Under the pieces are notes generated by a model. The model was not told where the DNA came from, did not search any database, and saw only the letters and a list, made by a program, of their open reading frames with translations. This document shows positions 25,044-34,741 of a stretch of DNA of 64,000 nt, piece after piece. The first letter of the stretch is position 1, and each line of letters opens with the position of its first letter. Source of the DNA: Kosakonia sacchari (GTDB lineage: Bacteria > Pseudomonadota > Gammaproteobacteria > Enterobacterales > Enterobacteriaceae); NCBI GenBank assembly GCA_900109485.1, contig FOAY01000002.1, positions 82,392 through 146,391 of the forward strand, in the 5' to 3' direction. Position numbers and translations under genes: made by a program.

Positions 25044-26699
25044 CTAAGACTGTCGCCACCACACGGCTTCGAACGGACGAAGCACCATGTCGCCAGGTTT
25101 TGCGGAGATTTCGGCATAATTGCTGATCACAACCTGCCAGTCGCCGGGCATCTCTTCCGGATGCCACGGTTGAAATGTGTTGCTCAGATTCGCAATAACC
25201 AGCAGCGTTTCGCCCTGCCACTGGCGGCGGTAACACCACAGATACTGATGCGTGGGCAGCAGATCCTGGTAATCTCCCCAGGTGAGCAGCGGCAGTGTTT
25301 TACGCAGACGGATGAGCTTCTGGTAGGTATAAAATACCGAATCCGGATCGCTGATGGCCTTCTCAACGTTGATTTCACGGTAGTTGTCGCACAGGCCAAT
25401 CCACGGCTCGCCAGTGGTGAAACCGGCATTTTTGCGGGCGCTCCACTGCATCGGCGTACGGCTGTTGTCGCGGGATTTGCTGGCCAGAATCGCCAGCAGT
25501 TCTTCCGCCTCGCGTCCGGCGGCGCGCTGCTCGGCAAACATATTGTGGCTTTCGACATCGCGGTAATCGGTAATGCGGGAAAAGTGCGGGTTGGTCATGC
25601 CAATCTCTTCGCCCTGATAGATATAGGGCGTGCCCTGCATGCCGTGCAACATCATCGCCAGCATTTTGGCGGCCGGAACGCGCAACGTGCCTTCATCGCC
25701 AAAGCGTGATGCAATGCGCGGCTGATCGTGGTTACACCAGAACAGCGCATTCCATGCGACGTTATGCATTCCCTGCTGCCAGTGGCGGAACAGCGCTTTC
25801 AGCGCCGCATAATCCGGCCGCGCGAGAACCCATTTTTCGCCGTTGGGGTAGTCCACCTTCAGGTGGTGAAAATTAAAGGTCATCGACAGTTCACTGCCAT
25901 CCAGCGCGGCATAGCGCTTACAGTTCGCCAGCGAGGTAGAGGACATTTCGCCCACCGTCATCAGTTCGCGCGGTTGGAAAACCTCACGGCTCATCTCCTG
26001 CAGAAATTCGTGCGCTCGCGGGCCATCGGTATAAAAGCGTCGCCCATCCCCGTCGTGATCGTCGGGGAAATCCTGCTCTTTGGAGATTAAGTTGATGACA
26101 TCGAGACGTAAACCGTCAACGCCACGATCCGCCCAGAAAGCGCAGACTTCTTTTAGCGCGTCGCGGACCGCCGGGTTTTCCCAGTTGAGATCGGCCTGTT
26201 CCGGCGCAAAAAGGTGCAAATAGTACTGGCCGCTCTGGCTGTGCCAGCGCCACGCGCTGCCACCGAATTTGGAGCGCCAGTTGTTTGGTGGGACGTCCGG
26301 TTTGCCGTCGCGCCAGATATAGAAATTGCGGTAAGGGCTGGCGGGATCCTGCGCCTCCTGAAACCAGGCATGCTGCGTTGAGGTGTGATTGAACACCATA
26401 TCCAGAATTAGGCGTATTCCGCGTTGGTGCGCCTGTGTCACCAGTTCGTCAAAGTCTTCCAGCGTACCGTAAGCGGGGTCAATAGCGGTGTAATTCGCTA
26501 CGTCGTAACCGTTATCGATCTGTGGGGAAATGTAGAACGGTGTCAGCCAGATGGCATCCACACCCAGGGTTTGCAAATAGTCGAGGCGGGCGATAACGCC
26601 GCGTAAATCCCCGGTACCGCTGCCGGTCGAATCCTGAAAACTTTTTGGGTAAATCTGATAAATGACGCCGTTTTGCCACCAGTGGGGAAGGGTATTCAT
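25044..26699 (-). CDS. treC: trehalose-6-phosphate hydrolase (GH13)
   Basis: 550 residues of alpha-amylase-type (GH13) barrel. It splits cytoplasmic trehalose-6-phosphate into glucose and glucose-6-phosphate. The GH13 catalytic residues are visible: the nucleophile Asp in GLRLDVIN, the acid/base Glu in TVGEMSS and the HDQPR transition-state Asp; DMVFNHTS is also present. The frame runs up to 26807, but MNTLPHWWQNGVIYQIYPKSF at 26699 is the family start. It follows treB in the same operon. Confidence 0.97.
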   Translation of the reverse strand: MNTLPHWWQNGVIYQIYPKSFQDSTGSGTGDLRGVIARLDYLQTLGVDAIWLTPFYISPQIDNGYDVANYTAIDPAYGTLEDFDELVTQAHQRGIRLILDMVFNHTSTQHAWFQEAQDPASPYRNFYIWRDGKPDVPPNNWRSKFGGSAWRWHSQSGQYYLHLFAPEQADLNWENPAVRDALKEVCAFWADRGVDGLRLDVINLISKEQDFPDDHDGDGRRFYTDGPRAHEFLQEMSREVFQPRELMTVGEMSSTSLANCKRYAALDGSELSMTFNFHHLKVDYPNGEKWVLARPDYAALKALFRHWQQGMHNVAWNALFWCNHDQPRIASRFGDEGTLRVPAAKMLAMMLHGMQGTPYIYQGEEIGMTNPHFSRITDYRDVESHNMFAEQRAAGREAEELLAILASKSRDNSRTPMQWSARKNAGFTTGEPWIGLCDNYREINVEKAISDPDSVFYTYQKLIRLRKTLPLLTWGDYQDLLPTHQYLWCYRRQWQGETLLVIANLSNTFQPWHPEEMPGDWQVVISNYAEISAKPGDMVLRPFEAVWWRQS

Positions 26700-26722
26700 A
26701 ACGATTCCTGCGAAAACAAAGG

Positions 26723-26740
26723 GGGGCGCAAACGCGCCCC
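26723..26740. other. treB-treC intercistronic hairpin
   Basis: GGGGCGC-aaac-GCGCCCC forms a very stable stem between the treB stop and the treC start. With no T-run it is more likely to protect or uncouple the two cistrons than to terminate. Confidence 0.55.
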
Positions 26741-26745
26741 AAACA

Positions 26746-28164
26746 TTACACAATCTGCAAAGTGCCTTGACGGAACTTGCGCTGATAAACAAAGGAAGTG
26801 AGGGCAATAGGGATCACCACGGCGATGGCCATCGCAAGCGTATAGACCTGCCAGTAGGTGGGTTGAATAGAGAGAATGCCCGGCAAACCTCCGACGCCGA
26901 TACCGTTCGCCATTACGCCGTTCAGACCGCACAGCAGCCCGGCGAAGCCGGAGCCAACCATGGCGCACAGCATCGGGAAGCGGTACTTCAGGTTAATGCC
27001 GTACATCGCGGGTTCGGTTACGCCCAGAAATGCGGAGATGGCGGCAGGCACAGAGACCTCGCGTTCATTTTGTTTACGGCTGGCGATGATGATACCGACC
27101 ACAGCCGACCCCTGGGAGATATTGGAGAGCGCAATCAGCGGCCATACCGGCGTGCCGCCCATGCTCTGGATCATCTGCATATCGATCGCCAGCGTGGTTT
27201 GATGTACGCCAGTGATGACCAGCGGCGCATAGAGAAAACCAAACAGCGCCGCGCCAATCGGGGCAAAGCTGCCGGTCATCAGATGACGAACCGTATACGC
27301 CACGCCATCGCCAATCATGCGGCCGAACGGGCCGATAAAGGCGTGGGCGAGGAACACCGCCAGGATTAACGAGCAGACCGGTACGACCACCAGATAGAGG
27401 TAATCTGGCACCAGGCGTTTTAAGCGCGTTTCAATCACGCCCAGCATCAGACCCGCCAGCAGCGCCGGGATAACCTGCGCCTGATAACCAACTTTGGCGA
27501 TGGTAAACAGGCCGAAATTCCATGCTTCCGGCGTTTGCGAACCCAGCAGATAAGCATTCATCAGCTGCGGTGACACCAGCGTGATGCCCAGTACGATCCC
27601 AAGGATCGGCGTTCCGCCCATTTTGCGCACTGCTGACCAGCAGATGCCGACCGGCAGATAGAAGAAGATCGCCTCGCCAATCAGCCACAGGAAGTCGTAG
27701 ACCGTTTTCAGCGACGGGAACATCTGCGCCAGCGTCTGGCCATTGCTCATCGGCACATCGCCGATCACGTTACGAAAACCGAGAACCAGGCCTCCGCTGA
27801 TCAGCGCCGGGAGCAGCGGGAAAAAGATCTCGGCGAAATGGGAGATCAGGCGCTCGTGCCATTTCATATTTTGCCGCGCCGCCAGCTTGGCCTGCTCTTT
27901 ATCAGCATGCGCCAGGCCGGTGGCTTCGCGCAGCGCCTGATAGTAGTCGCCGACGTTGGTGCCGATCACCACCTGAAACTGCCCGGCATTGGTGAAACAG
28001 CCTTTAACCATCGGCAACTGCTCAATCTCTTGCGGGTTGGCCGCTGCCGGATTGTTCAACACGAAGCGTAACCGCGTAATACAGTGGCTGACAGTCGCGA
28101 TGTTTTCGCGTCCGCCCACCAGTGCGATCAACTTCTCAATATCTGATTGATTTACTTTGCCCAT
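26746..28164 (-). CDS. treB: PTS trehalose transporter EIIBC
   Basis: 472 residues. It imports and phosphorylates trehalose to trehalose-6-phosphate. The EIIB domain (1-90) has the phospho-Cys in VSHCITRLRF, and the EIIC domain (about 105-470) has ten or so transmembrane helices. No EIIA domain is attached; the enteric protein uses the glucose EIIA (Crr). The frame is open to 28263, but MGKVNQSDIEKLIALVGG at 28164 is the conserved start. Confidence 0.97.
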   Translation of the reverse strand: MGKVNQSDIEKLIALVGGRENIATVSHCITRLRFVLNNPAAANPQEIEQLPMVKGCFTNAGQFQVVIGTNVGDYYQALREATGLAHADKEQAKLAARQNMKWHERLISHFAEIFFPLLPALISGGLVLGFRNVIGDVPMSNGQTLAQMFPSLKTVYDFLWLIGEAIFFYLPVGICWSAVRKMGGTPILGIVLGITLVSPQLMNAYLLGSQTPEAWNFGLFTIAKVGYQAQVIPALLAGLMLGVIETRLKRLVPDYLYLVVVPVCSLILAVFLAHAFIGPFGRMIGDGVAYTVRHLMTGSFAPIGAALFGFLYAPLVITGVHQTTLAIDMQMIQSMGGTPVWPLIALSNISQGSAVVGIIIASRKQNEREVSVPAAISAFLGVTEPAMYGINLKYRFPMLCAMVGSGFAGLLCGLNGVMANGIGVGGLPGILSIQPTYWQVYTLAMAIAVVIPIALTSFVYQRKFRQGTLQIV

Positions 28165-28238
28165 CAAGGTGCCTCTCGAAGGAGAAATGATGCGTAATGA
28201 CCGGAGCAAAGCGTAACCAGGAGCAAAAAAATAGAAAA

Positions 28239-28250
28239 TGGGAACGTTCC
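28239..28250. promoter_or_regulatory. putative TreR operator
   Basis: The perfect palindrome GGGAACGTTCCC lies between treR and treB, 75 bases before the treB start. Its size and symmetry fit a LacI-family operator. Confidence 0.6.
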
Positions 28251-28289
28251 CGAAATCGGGCAAGGATCACAATAAACCGTACGGCAAAA

Positions 28290-29237
28290 TCAGGCGAGTT
28301 TGGCGGGGATCACAATTTGCCGTAAATCAGCGCGACCATTAACTTGTTCTATTAACTGGGCTGCGGCCTGGCGGCCTGCCTGGGCATAGCCGGGATCGAC
28401 GGTAACAATTTCCGGATGCAGGAACTTCATCAACGGCGTATTACCTACGCTTGCAAGTTGCAGGTTTTCGATGCGCTGTTGCTGCAAGTATTTGCTGGCA
28501 CCCAGCGCCAGCGTATCGGTAGCGCACAGTAGCGCGGTGGTTTGCGGTGTCAGCACTTCAGCAACATGGTCGTAACCCTGCTTCATAGCAAGGCCCGGCA
28601 GCACGGAGAGCGGTTCAATCTGGTATTGCTGGCAGCATGCCAGATAAGCATCGTGGCGGCGTTTGCCGGTCGTGACATCGCTGTGCGGCACGCCGATAAA
28701 GCTGATATGGCGATGGCCCTGAGCGTAGAGTTTTTCCATCAATAGCTGAATGGCGCCTTCGTCGTCGTAACACACCGAAGAAAAACCGTTCGCGTCGCGC
28801 GCCAGCAGCACCAACGACGACTGCCAGGAGGCCAGCAACTCTTCGGTAATGCCGGTAAAACCAAACAGCACGACGCCGTCGATATTGCGGTGGCTCAGCA
28901 TCTGCAAATGCTCGCCGACCAGTTCGGGCGAAAACTGGCTCTCCATCATGATCGGGTCGTAACCCTGTTCGTAGAAGGCGGGGAGCATGGTCTGCACCGC
29001 CAGGTTTTCCGACAGGGAATCGAGACGCGAGACGATAATCGCCACCACTTTGTCGCTTTGCCCACGCATGGCGCGTGCGGAACGGGAAGGGGAGAAGCCG
29101 TGTTGATTGACGATGGCCTCCACTTTTTCGCGCGTCCGCTGGCTCACGCCGCTTTCATTATTCAGCACGCGGGAAACGGTGGATTTCCCCACCCCGCTTA
29201 AGCGCGCAATGTCTTTGATTGTCAGTCGGTTTTGCAT
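28290..29237 (-). CDS. treR: trehalose operon repressor, LacI family
   Basis: 315 residues: LacI-type helix-turn-helix (LTIKDIARLSGVGKSTVSRVLNN) and a periplasmic-binding-protein-like core. The E. coli protein is induced by trehalose-6-phosphate and antagonised by trehalose. MQNRLTIKD at 29237 is the family start within a longer open frame. It lies upstream of treB in the same direction but is separated by the operator region. Confidence 0.97.
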   Translation of the reverse strand: MQNRLTIKDIARLSGVGKSTVSRVLNNESGVSQRTREKVEAIVNQHGFSPSRSARAMRGQSDKVVAIIVSRLDSLSENLAVQTMLPAFYEQGYDPIMMESQFSPELVGEHLQMLSHRNIDGVVLFGFTGITEELLASWQSSLVLLARDANGFSSVCYDDEGAIQLLMEKLYAQGHRHISFIGVPHSDVTTGKRRHDAYLACCQQYQIEPLSVLPGLAMKQGYDHVAEVLTPQTTALLCATDTLALGASKYLQQQRIENLQLASVGNTPLMKFLHPEIVTVDPGYAQAGRQAAAQLIEQVNGRADLRQIVIPAKLA

Positions 29238-29356
29238 GCGTCCTGTCCTGTTCCTTATTAAGGCGGATTGCAGAATAGAGGAGTTTCGTTCAGGTTCCAA
29301 CCGCTCAGCAATGAGCAAAGTCTGGTTTATGCACTTTGTGCGGCTAAATATCGTTG

Positions 29357-29391
29357 CGTATACGTTTGGTTTAATTCAGCGGAGCTATGAT
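29357..29391 (+). promoter_or_regulatory. PhoP box and -10 element of mgtA
   Basis: GGTTTA (29368-29373) and, 11 bases upstream, CGTATA form a PhoP-type direct repeat. A -10 element TATGAT (29386-29391) follows after 12 bases, the spacing known for PhoP-activated promoters such as mgtA. The first half-site is degenerate. Confidence 0.6.
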
Positions 29392-29397
29392 ACCGCC

Positions 29398-29734
29398 ACG
29401 TAATCTTACGAATGCACTTCTTACCCTTACCGGAGGCCAGATGGATCCCGATCCCACACCTCTCCCGCGATGGAGAACTGTTTCCCGGTAAGCCTGCTTT
29501 TGCTGCCTTACCGGATGCGTAAGGCAGCGACGTTATTGTCCCTGCCCAAACAGAAACGCCTGCTGGCGCGGTGTTGCCACGCCACTTGCGTAAAATTTAC
29601 ACCCATCATTCATGCTGCATCGAGGCGGCAAGGTATTGAATTCCTCGCTTAGCGCCTGGGGTTTGCCGCCGCGATCGGGTCTGAAAGATGATGTGCAGAA
29701 GGCACCCGCGTGATGCGGGGGCAAGGATATGACT
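29398..29734 (+). ncRNA. mgtA 5' leader (Mg2+-sensing riboregulator)
   Basis: About 330 bases lie between the predicted promoter and mgtA. They contain mgtL and several mutually exclusive inverted repeats, as in the enteric mgtA leader, which controls transcription elongation according to Mg2+. CTTTTGCTGCCTTACCGG with GCGTAAGGCAGCGAC, downstream of mgtL, gives one strong stem. The transcription start (about 29398) is inferred from the -10 element. Confidence 0.65.
29441..29491 (+). CDS. mgtL: mgtA leader peptide MgtL
   Basis: A 16-codon frame after CCGGAGG encodes [16 protein letters not shown]. The alternating Asp/Pro start is the hallmark of enteric MgtL (E. coli [17 protein letters not shown]), whose Pro codons sense low proline and low Mg2+ through ribosome stalling and destabilisation, allowing transcription into mgtA. 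The C-terminal half differs from E. coli. Confidence 0.85.
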   Translation: [16 protein letters not shown]

Positions 29735-32443
29735 ATGCTGAAAAACTTCACCCGGCAGCTCTTCGCTCGCCTGAACCGCCATTTACCGCGTCGCCTGGTA
29801 CAGCGCGATCCGCTGCCCGGCGTACAGACCGTCAGCCACGGCGATATTCCCGCGTCGATGGGCGAACGCTGCCTGTCGATTGCTGCGATGGAACCGACAC
29901 TGCTGTGGCAAACTTTTGCCAGCCACCCGGAAGGGCTCACCGCGCAGGAAGTGGCGCAGGCGCGCGAAACGCACGGCGAAAACCTGATCCCGGCGCAGAA
30001 ACCGTCACCGTGGTGGGTCCATTTGTGGAGCTGCTACCGCAACCCGTTCAACCTGTTGCTCACCTGCCTTGGGGTGATCTCTTATGCTTCGGAAGATCTG
30101 TTCGCCGCAGGCGTGATTGCGCTGATGGTGGCGATTTCCACCCTGCTCAACTTCCTGCAAGAAGCGCGTTCCACCAAAGCGGCGGATGCGCTGAAAGCGA
30201 TGGTCAGCAACACCGCGACGGTGCTGCGGGTGGTGAATGAAAAGGGCGAGAATAACTGGTGCGAGATCCCGATCGATCAACTGGTGCCGGGCGATATCGT
30301 CAAGCTGGCGGCGGGCGACATGATCCCGGCGGATCTGCGCGTCTTGCAGGCGCGGGATCTGTTTGTGGCTCAGGCGTCGCTGACCGGTGAATCGCTGCCG
30401 GTAGAAAAAGTGGCGATCAGCCGCCAGACGGCGCAGAAAAACCCGCTTGAGTGCGACACGCTGTGCTTTATGGGCACCAATGTGGTGAGCGGAACCGCGC
30501 AGGCCATGGTGATTGGCACCGGCGGCAACACCTGGTTCGGGCAACTGGCCGGGCGCGTCAGCGAACAAGAAAGCGAACCGAACGCCTTTCAGAAAGGGAT
30601 CAGCCGCGTCAGCATGCTGTTGATCCGCTTTATGTTGGTGATGACGCCGATCGTCTTGTTGATCAACGGCTTTACCAAAGGTGACTGGTGGGAAGCGGCG
30701 CTGTTTGCCCTCTCAGTTGCCGTTGGCCTGACGCCGGAAATGTTGCCGATGATTGTCACCTCGACGCTGGCGCGCGGCGCGGTGAAACTGTCGAAACAGA
30801 AAGTGATCGTCAAACATCTGGATGCGATCCAGAACTTTGGCGCGATGGATATTCTGTGTACCGACAAAACTGGCACCCTGACGCAGGATAAGATCGTGCT
30901 GGAAACGCACACCGATATCAGCGGCAAAGTCAGCGAATGGGTGCTGCACAGCGCATGGCTGAACAGCCACTACCAGACCGGGCTGAAAAACCTGCTGGAT
31001 ACCGCCGTGCTGGAAGGCGTCGATGCGGAAGCGGCGCAGACGCTCTCTTCGGACTGGCGCAAAGTGGATGAGATCCCGTTTGATTTTGAACGCCGCCGGA
31101 TGTCGGTGGTGGTTGCCCAACAGGCGGATGTGCATCAATTGATCTGCAAAGGCGCGCTGACGGAAATTCTCAGTGTGTGCTCGCAGGTCCGCTTTAATGG
31201 CGAGATTGTCCCGCTGGATGAGACCATGCTGCGGCGCATTGAACGCGTCACCAGCACCCTGAACCGTCAGGGGTTGCGCGTGGTGGCGGTGGCGACCAAA
31301 TACCTGCCCGCGCGCACGGGAGATTATCAGCGTGCGGATGAGTCGGATCTGATCCTCGAAGGCTACATTGCGTTCCTCGATCCGCCGAAAGAAACCACCG
31401 CTCCGGCGCTGAAAGCGCTGAAAGCCAGCGGCATCACCGTTAAGATCCTCACCGGCGACAGCGAACTGGTGGCGGCAAAAGTGTGTCATGAAGTCGGGCT
31501 GGAAGTGGGCGATGCGCTGACCGGCAGCGAAATCGAACATATGAGCGATGATGAACTGGCGCAGATGGCAAAACATATCACGCTGTTTGCCCGCCTGACG
31601 CCGCTGCACAAAGAGCGCATTGTTCGCTTGCTGAAACGCGAAGGGCATGTGGTCGGCTTTATGGGCGACGGTATTAACGATGCCCCGGCGCTGCGCGCGG
31701 CGGATATCGGTATTTCCGTGGATAGCGCGGTCGATATCGCCCGCGAAGCCGCCGATATCATCCTGCTGGAAAAGAGCCTGATGGTGCTGGAAGAAGGGGT
31801 GATTGAAGGGCGTCGTACTTTCTCCAACATGCTGAAATACATCAAAATGACGGCCAGTTCTAACTTCGGTAACGTCTTCAGCGTGCTGGTGGCGAGCGCC
31901 TTCCTGCCGTTTCTGCCGATGCTGCCATTGCACTTACTGATTCAGAACCTGCTGTACGATGTGTCACAGGTGGCGATCCCGTTTGATAACGTTGACGACG
32001 AGCAAATTGCCAAACCGCAGCGCTGGAACCCGGCCGATCTCGGGCGTTTTATGATCTTCTTCGGGCCGATCAGTTCGATCTTCGACATTGTGACCTTCTG
32101 CGTGATGTGGTGGGTGTTCAAAGCCAATGTGCCGGAAGCGCAAACCCTGTTCCAGTCTGGCTGGTTTGTGGTTGGCTTACTGTCGCAAACGCTGATTGTG
32201 CATATGATCCGTACCCGTCGCGTGCCGTTTATTCAGAGCCGCGCCGCATGGCCGCTGATTGGCATGACGCTGATGGTGATTTGCGTCGGCATTGCGCTGC
32301 CGTTCTCGCCGCTGGCGAGCTATCTGCAATTGCAGGCGCTGCCGCTGAGCTACTTCCCGTGGCTGGTGGCGATTCTGGTCGGTTATATGACGCTGACCCA
32401 GTGGGTGAAAGGCTTTTACAGCCGTCGCTATGGCTGGCAGTAA
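29735..32443 (+). CDS. mgtA: P-type Mg2+-importing ATPase
   Basis: 902 residues of a P3B-type ATPase that imports Mg2+ into the cytoplasm. The phosphorylation motif DKTGTLT, the TGES actuator loop (SLTGESLPVEK) and the hinge MGDGINDAPAL are all intact, with ten transmembrane helices expected. ATGs occur at 29729 and 29735; the second is 8 bases from AAGG and is preferred. Expression is set by PhoP and by the leader upstream. A REP element follows the stop. Confidence 0.97.
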   Translation: MLKNFTRQLFARLNRHLPRRLVQRDPLPGVQTVSHGDIPASMGERCLSIAAMEPTLLWQTFASHPEGLTAQEVAQARETHGENLIPAQKPSPWWVHLWSCYRNPFNLLLTCLGVISYASEDLFAAGVIALMVAISTLLNFLQEARSTKAADALKAMVSNTATVLRVVNEKGENNWCEIPIDQLVPGDIVKLAAGDMIPADLRVLQARDLFVAQASLTGESLPVEKVAISRQTAQKNPLECDTLCFMGTNVVSGTAQAMVIGTGGNTWFGQLAGRVSEQESEPNAFQKGISRVSMLLIRFMLVMTPIVLLINGFTKGDWWEAALFALSVAVGLTPEMLPMIVTSTLARGAVKLSKQKVIVKHLDAIQNFGAMDILCTDKTGTLTQDKIVLETHTDISGKVSEWVLHSAWLNSHYQTGLKNLLDTAVLEGVDAEAAQTLSSDWRKVDEIPFDFERRRMSVVVAQQADVHQLICKGALTEILSVCSQVRFNGEIVPLDETMLRRIERVTSTLNRQGLRVVAVATKYLPARTGDYQRADESDLILEGYIAFLDPPKETTAPALKALKASGITVKILTGDSELVAAKVCHEVGLEVGDALTGSEIEHMSDDELAQMAKHITLFARLTPLHKERIVRLLKREGHVVGFMGDGINDAPALRAADIGISVDSAVDIAREAADIILLEKSLMVLEEGVIEGRRTFSNMLKYIKMTASSNFGNVFSVLVASAFLPFLPMLPLHLLIQNLLYDVSQVAIPFDNVDDEQIAKPQRWNPADLGRFMIFFGPISSIFDIVTFCVMWWVFKANVPEAQTLFQSGWFVVGLLSQTLIVHMIRTRRVPFIQSRAAWPLIGMTLMVICVGIALPFSPLASYLQLQALPLSYFPWLVAILVGYMTLTQWVKGFYSRRYGWQ

Positions 32444-32448
32444 TCCGT

Positions 32449-32612
32449 TGATTGCCCGGTGGCGCTGCGTTTACTGGGCCTACGGTACTGCTACGTGCTG
32501 TGGGGAAGTTGTAGGCCTGATAAGGCGAAGCCGCCATCAGGCTTTTTGCCGGATGGCGGCAGGCTTATCCGGCCTGTAAACCGGCTAGCCGGATACGTTT
32601 ACGCGGCCATCC
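32449..32612. repeat. REP/BIME element after mgtA
   Basis: At least two REP units: TGCCCGGTGGCGCTGCG ... CTGGGCCTACGG, then GTAGGCCTGATAAGGCG ... GCCATCAGGC, and GCCGGATGGCGGC ... GCTTATCCGGCC. They lie between the convergent ends of mgtA and ridA. Confidence 0.8.
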
Positions 32613-32622
32613 GGTATGCGGA

Positions 32623-33009
32623 TTAGCGACGTACGGCGATCGCTTCAATCTCGATTTTCACATCTTTCGGCAGGCGCGCCACTTCCACGCAGGAACGCGC
32701 CGGGAAGGTGGCGTTATGCTCAGCGAAAAAGGCTTCGTAAGTGGCGTTAACGGTGGCGAAATCGTTCAGATCTTTCACGAACACGGTGGTTTTCACAATG
32801 TCGCCCACTTTCAGGCCTGCGGCTTCGACGATCGCTTTCACGTTGTCGAGAGACTGGCGCGCCTGCGCGGCGACATCTTCCGGCACACTACCGGTTTTCG
32901 GATCGACCGGGATCTGGCCGGAGGTGAGGATCATATTGCCGAGATCAACAGCCTGCACATAAGGGCCGATGGCAGCTGGCGCATTTTCCGTCGCGATAAC
33001 TTTAGTCAT
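32623..33009 (-). CDS. ridA: 2-iminobutanoate/2-iminopropanoate deaminase
   Basis: A 128-residue trimeric cytosolic enzyme. It hydrolyses reactive imines made by PLP enzymes such as threonine dehydratase. The family signature is intact: SGQIP, the invariant Arg in ARSCVEVARLP and the end KIEIEAIAV. The length is typical. It stands downstream of pyrBI in the same direction, as in other enterics. Confidence 0.98.
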   Translation of the reverse strand: MTKVIATENAPAAIGPYVQAVDLGNMILTSGQIPVDPKTGSVPEDVAAQARQSLDNVKAIVEAAGLKVGDIVKTTVFVKDLNDFATVNATYEAFFAEHNATFPARSCVEVARLPKDVKIEIEAIAVRR

Positions 33010-33091
33010 AATGTTTCCTGAATATCAGCGGTAATAAGGTGGCGGTCATTATACACGTTATCGCACAGACCGCCTCTTTACTGACCGGGCG

Positions 33092-33553
33092 TTAATTGGC
33101 CAGCACGACGTGATGCGAGAACTCTTTCTCGCAATATTTGCACTTCAGCGCGATATCCTGCTCGCGTTGTTTCACCGCAAAGCTGGAAGCGACCGGCTCG
33201 GCATGGCTGATGCAGTTGCTGTTCGGGCACACCAGTACGCCAGTGATGCGTTCCGGCAGGCTCGGGCGCGATTTGCCCACCACTTCATACTCATCAATCC
33301 GGTTAACGGTGGCCTGCGGCGCATACAGCGCCAGCTGGTTGACCTGCTCATCGGTGAGAAAGGTATTCTCGATTTTGATCAAATCTTTGCGGCCCATTTC
33401 GCCGGACGGCAGGTTAAGACCGATGGTGATGCGCTGGTCGGTTTCCGTCAGTTTGAACAGCGTCAGCAGCTTGAACCCGACGCGGGCAGGGATGTGGTCA
33501 ATCACGGTGCCGCGTTTAATGGCTTCGACCTGAAGTTTGTTATCGTGTGTCAT
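33092..33553 (-). CDS. pyrI: aspartate carbamoyltransferase regulatory subunit
   Basis: 153 residues. It binds CTP, UTP and ATP allosterically and pairs with PyrB in the c6r6 ATCase. The N-terminal nucleotide domain ([25 protein letters not shown]) and the C-terminal four-Cys zinc site (CPNSNC ... CKYC) are intact. The start at 33553 is the family start, 13 bases after pyrB, within a longer open frame. Confidence 0.98.
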   Translation of the reverse strand: MTHDNKLQVEAIKRGTVIDHIPARVGFKLLTLFKLTETDQRITIGLNLPSGEMGRKDLIKIENTFLTDEQVNQLALYAPQATVNRIDEYEVVGKSRPSLPERITGVLVCPNSNCISHAEPVASSFAVKQREQDIALKCKYCEKEFSHHVVLAN

Positions 33554-33566
33554 TGTCGTTTCCCCC

Positions 33567-34502
33567 TTACAGAGCCAAATCGCGATTGAGAACCAGCGCC
33601 AGCAGAGCCTGGCGGGCGAAAATACCGTTGCCGGCCTGCTGGAAATACCAGGCGTGCGGCGTTTTATCCACGTCGGTGGTGATCTCATCAACGCGCGGCA
33701 GCGGATGCAGCACCTTCATATTGCTGCGTGCGCCGGTCAGATCGCTGGCGCGCAAAACAAACTGCGCTTTGACGTTGGCGTATTCCGACGGATCCAGACG
33801 CTCTTTCTGTACGCGGGTCATATAGAGGATATCCACTTCCGCCATCACCTCTTCGATGCTGGCGTGCACGCTCCAGGCCATGCCTTTCTCGTCAAGCATA
33901 TCCAGAATGTACTGCGGCATCGCCAGCGCGTCCGGGGCGATAAAGTAGAAACGGTTGCCGCTGAATTTTGCCAGCGCCTGCGCCAGTGAATGCACGGTAC
34001 GGCCATATTTCAGGTCGCCGACCATGGCGATATGCAGGTTTTCAAGGCGTCCTTGCGTCTCCTGGATGGTGAAGAGATCGAGCAGCGTTTGCGTTGGATG
34101 TTGGTTAGCACCGTCGCCAGCGTTCAGCACCGGAATACCGCCGGAAAATTCGGTCGCCAGACGCGCCGCGCCCTCCTGCGGGTGGCGCATCACGATGGCA
34201 TCCACATAGGTGCTGATAACCGAAATGGTGTCTGCCAGCGTTTCGCCCTTCTTACCCAGCGAGGTATTGCTGCTGTCGGAAAAGCCGACTACGCTCGCGC
34301 CGAGACGGTGCATGGAGGTTTCAAATGACAGACGCGTACGGGTGGAGGCTTCAAAGAAGCAACTGGCGATCACTTTATGCTTGAGCAGCTCTGGCTGGGG
34401 GTTGGCCTTCAGTCGTGCAGCGGTGTTAAGCACCAGTTCCAGTTCTTCGCGGCTGAGATCGTTTATGGAAATGATATGTTTCTGATATAGCGGATTAGCC
34501 AT
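33567..34502 (-). CDS. pyrB: aspartate carbamoyltransferase catalytic subunit
   Basis: 311 residues. It joins carbamoyl phosphate and aspartate to carbamoylaspartate, the committed step of pyrimidine synthesis. The carbamoyl-phosphate loop STRTR and the HPLPR motif are intact. The start [15 protein letters not shown] at 34502 follows CAGGAGATAACC. A longer open frame upstream is only the leader region. The operon pyrL-pyrB-pyrI is preserved. Confidence 0.98.
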   Translation of the reverse strand: MANPLYQKHIISINDLSREELELVLNTAARLKANPQPELLKHKVIASCFFEASTRTRLSFETSMHRLGASVVGFSDSSNTSLGKKGETLADTISVISTYVDAIVMRHPQEGAARLATEFSGGIPVLNAGDGANQHPTQTLLDLFTIQETQGRLENLHIAMVGDLKYGRTVHSLAQALAKFSGNRFYFIAPDALAMPQYILDMLDEKGMAWSVHASIEEVMAEVDILYMTRVQKERLDPSEYANVKAQFVLRASDLTGARSNMKVLHPLPRVDEITTDVDKTPHAWYFQQAGNGIFARQALLALVLNRDLAL

Positions 34503-34530
34503 GGTTATCTCCTGACGACTGCGCAAAAAA

Positions 34531-34550
34531 AAGCCCCTCAATAGAGGGGC
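34531..34550 (-). terminator. pyrBI attenuator
   Basis: On the minus strand GCCCCTC-tatt-GAGGGGC is followed by eight T residues and overlaps the end of pyrL. In E. coli, high UTP lets RNA polymerase run ahead of the leader ribosome so that this terminator forms; low UTP couples them and allows read-through. Confidence 0.9.
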
Positions 34551-34642
34551 TGTGGAATAGGGTTTGCAACGGGAAAGAAAAACGGCAGGCCAGCGTCCTT
34601 TTTCAGACGCGGTAAGACAGTTTGTCGTACACACTGGACCAT
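34538..34642 (-). CDS. pyrL: pyrBI leader peptide PyrL
   Basis: A 34-codon frame starting [19 protein letters not shown] with GGAGGAAGC as ribosome-binding site. The first half is nearly the E. coli leader ([19 protein letters not shown]); after PFFFP it diverges and ends earlier, at a TGA inside the attenuator stem. The U-rich stretch encoding PFFFP is the polymerase pause region used in UTP sensing. Confidence 0.9.
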   Translation of the reverse strand: MVQCVRQTVLPRLKKDAGLPFFFPVANPIPQPLY

Positions 34643-34741
34643 GCTTCCTCCCGGCAAATTGTCCCGGATTATACGCAGCTGCTTTTTTGGATCAAGCGAT
34701 TGATGCACATTTTACGCAGTGCAAACGGTTCTCTTTGAATA

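Noticed and set aside
30713-31933. A 406-codon minus-strand frame opposite mgtA
   Set aside because: Shadow of a GC-rich, highly conserved gene; composition (His/Arg/Gln-rich) is typical for antisense frames.
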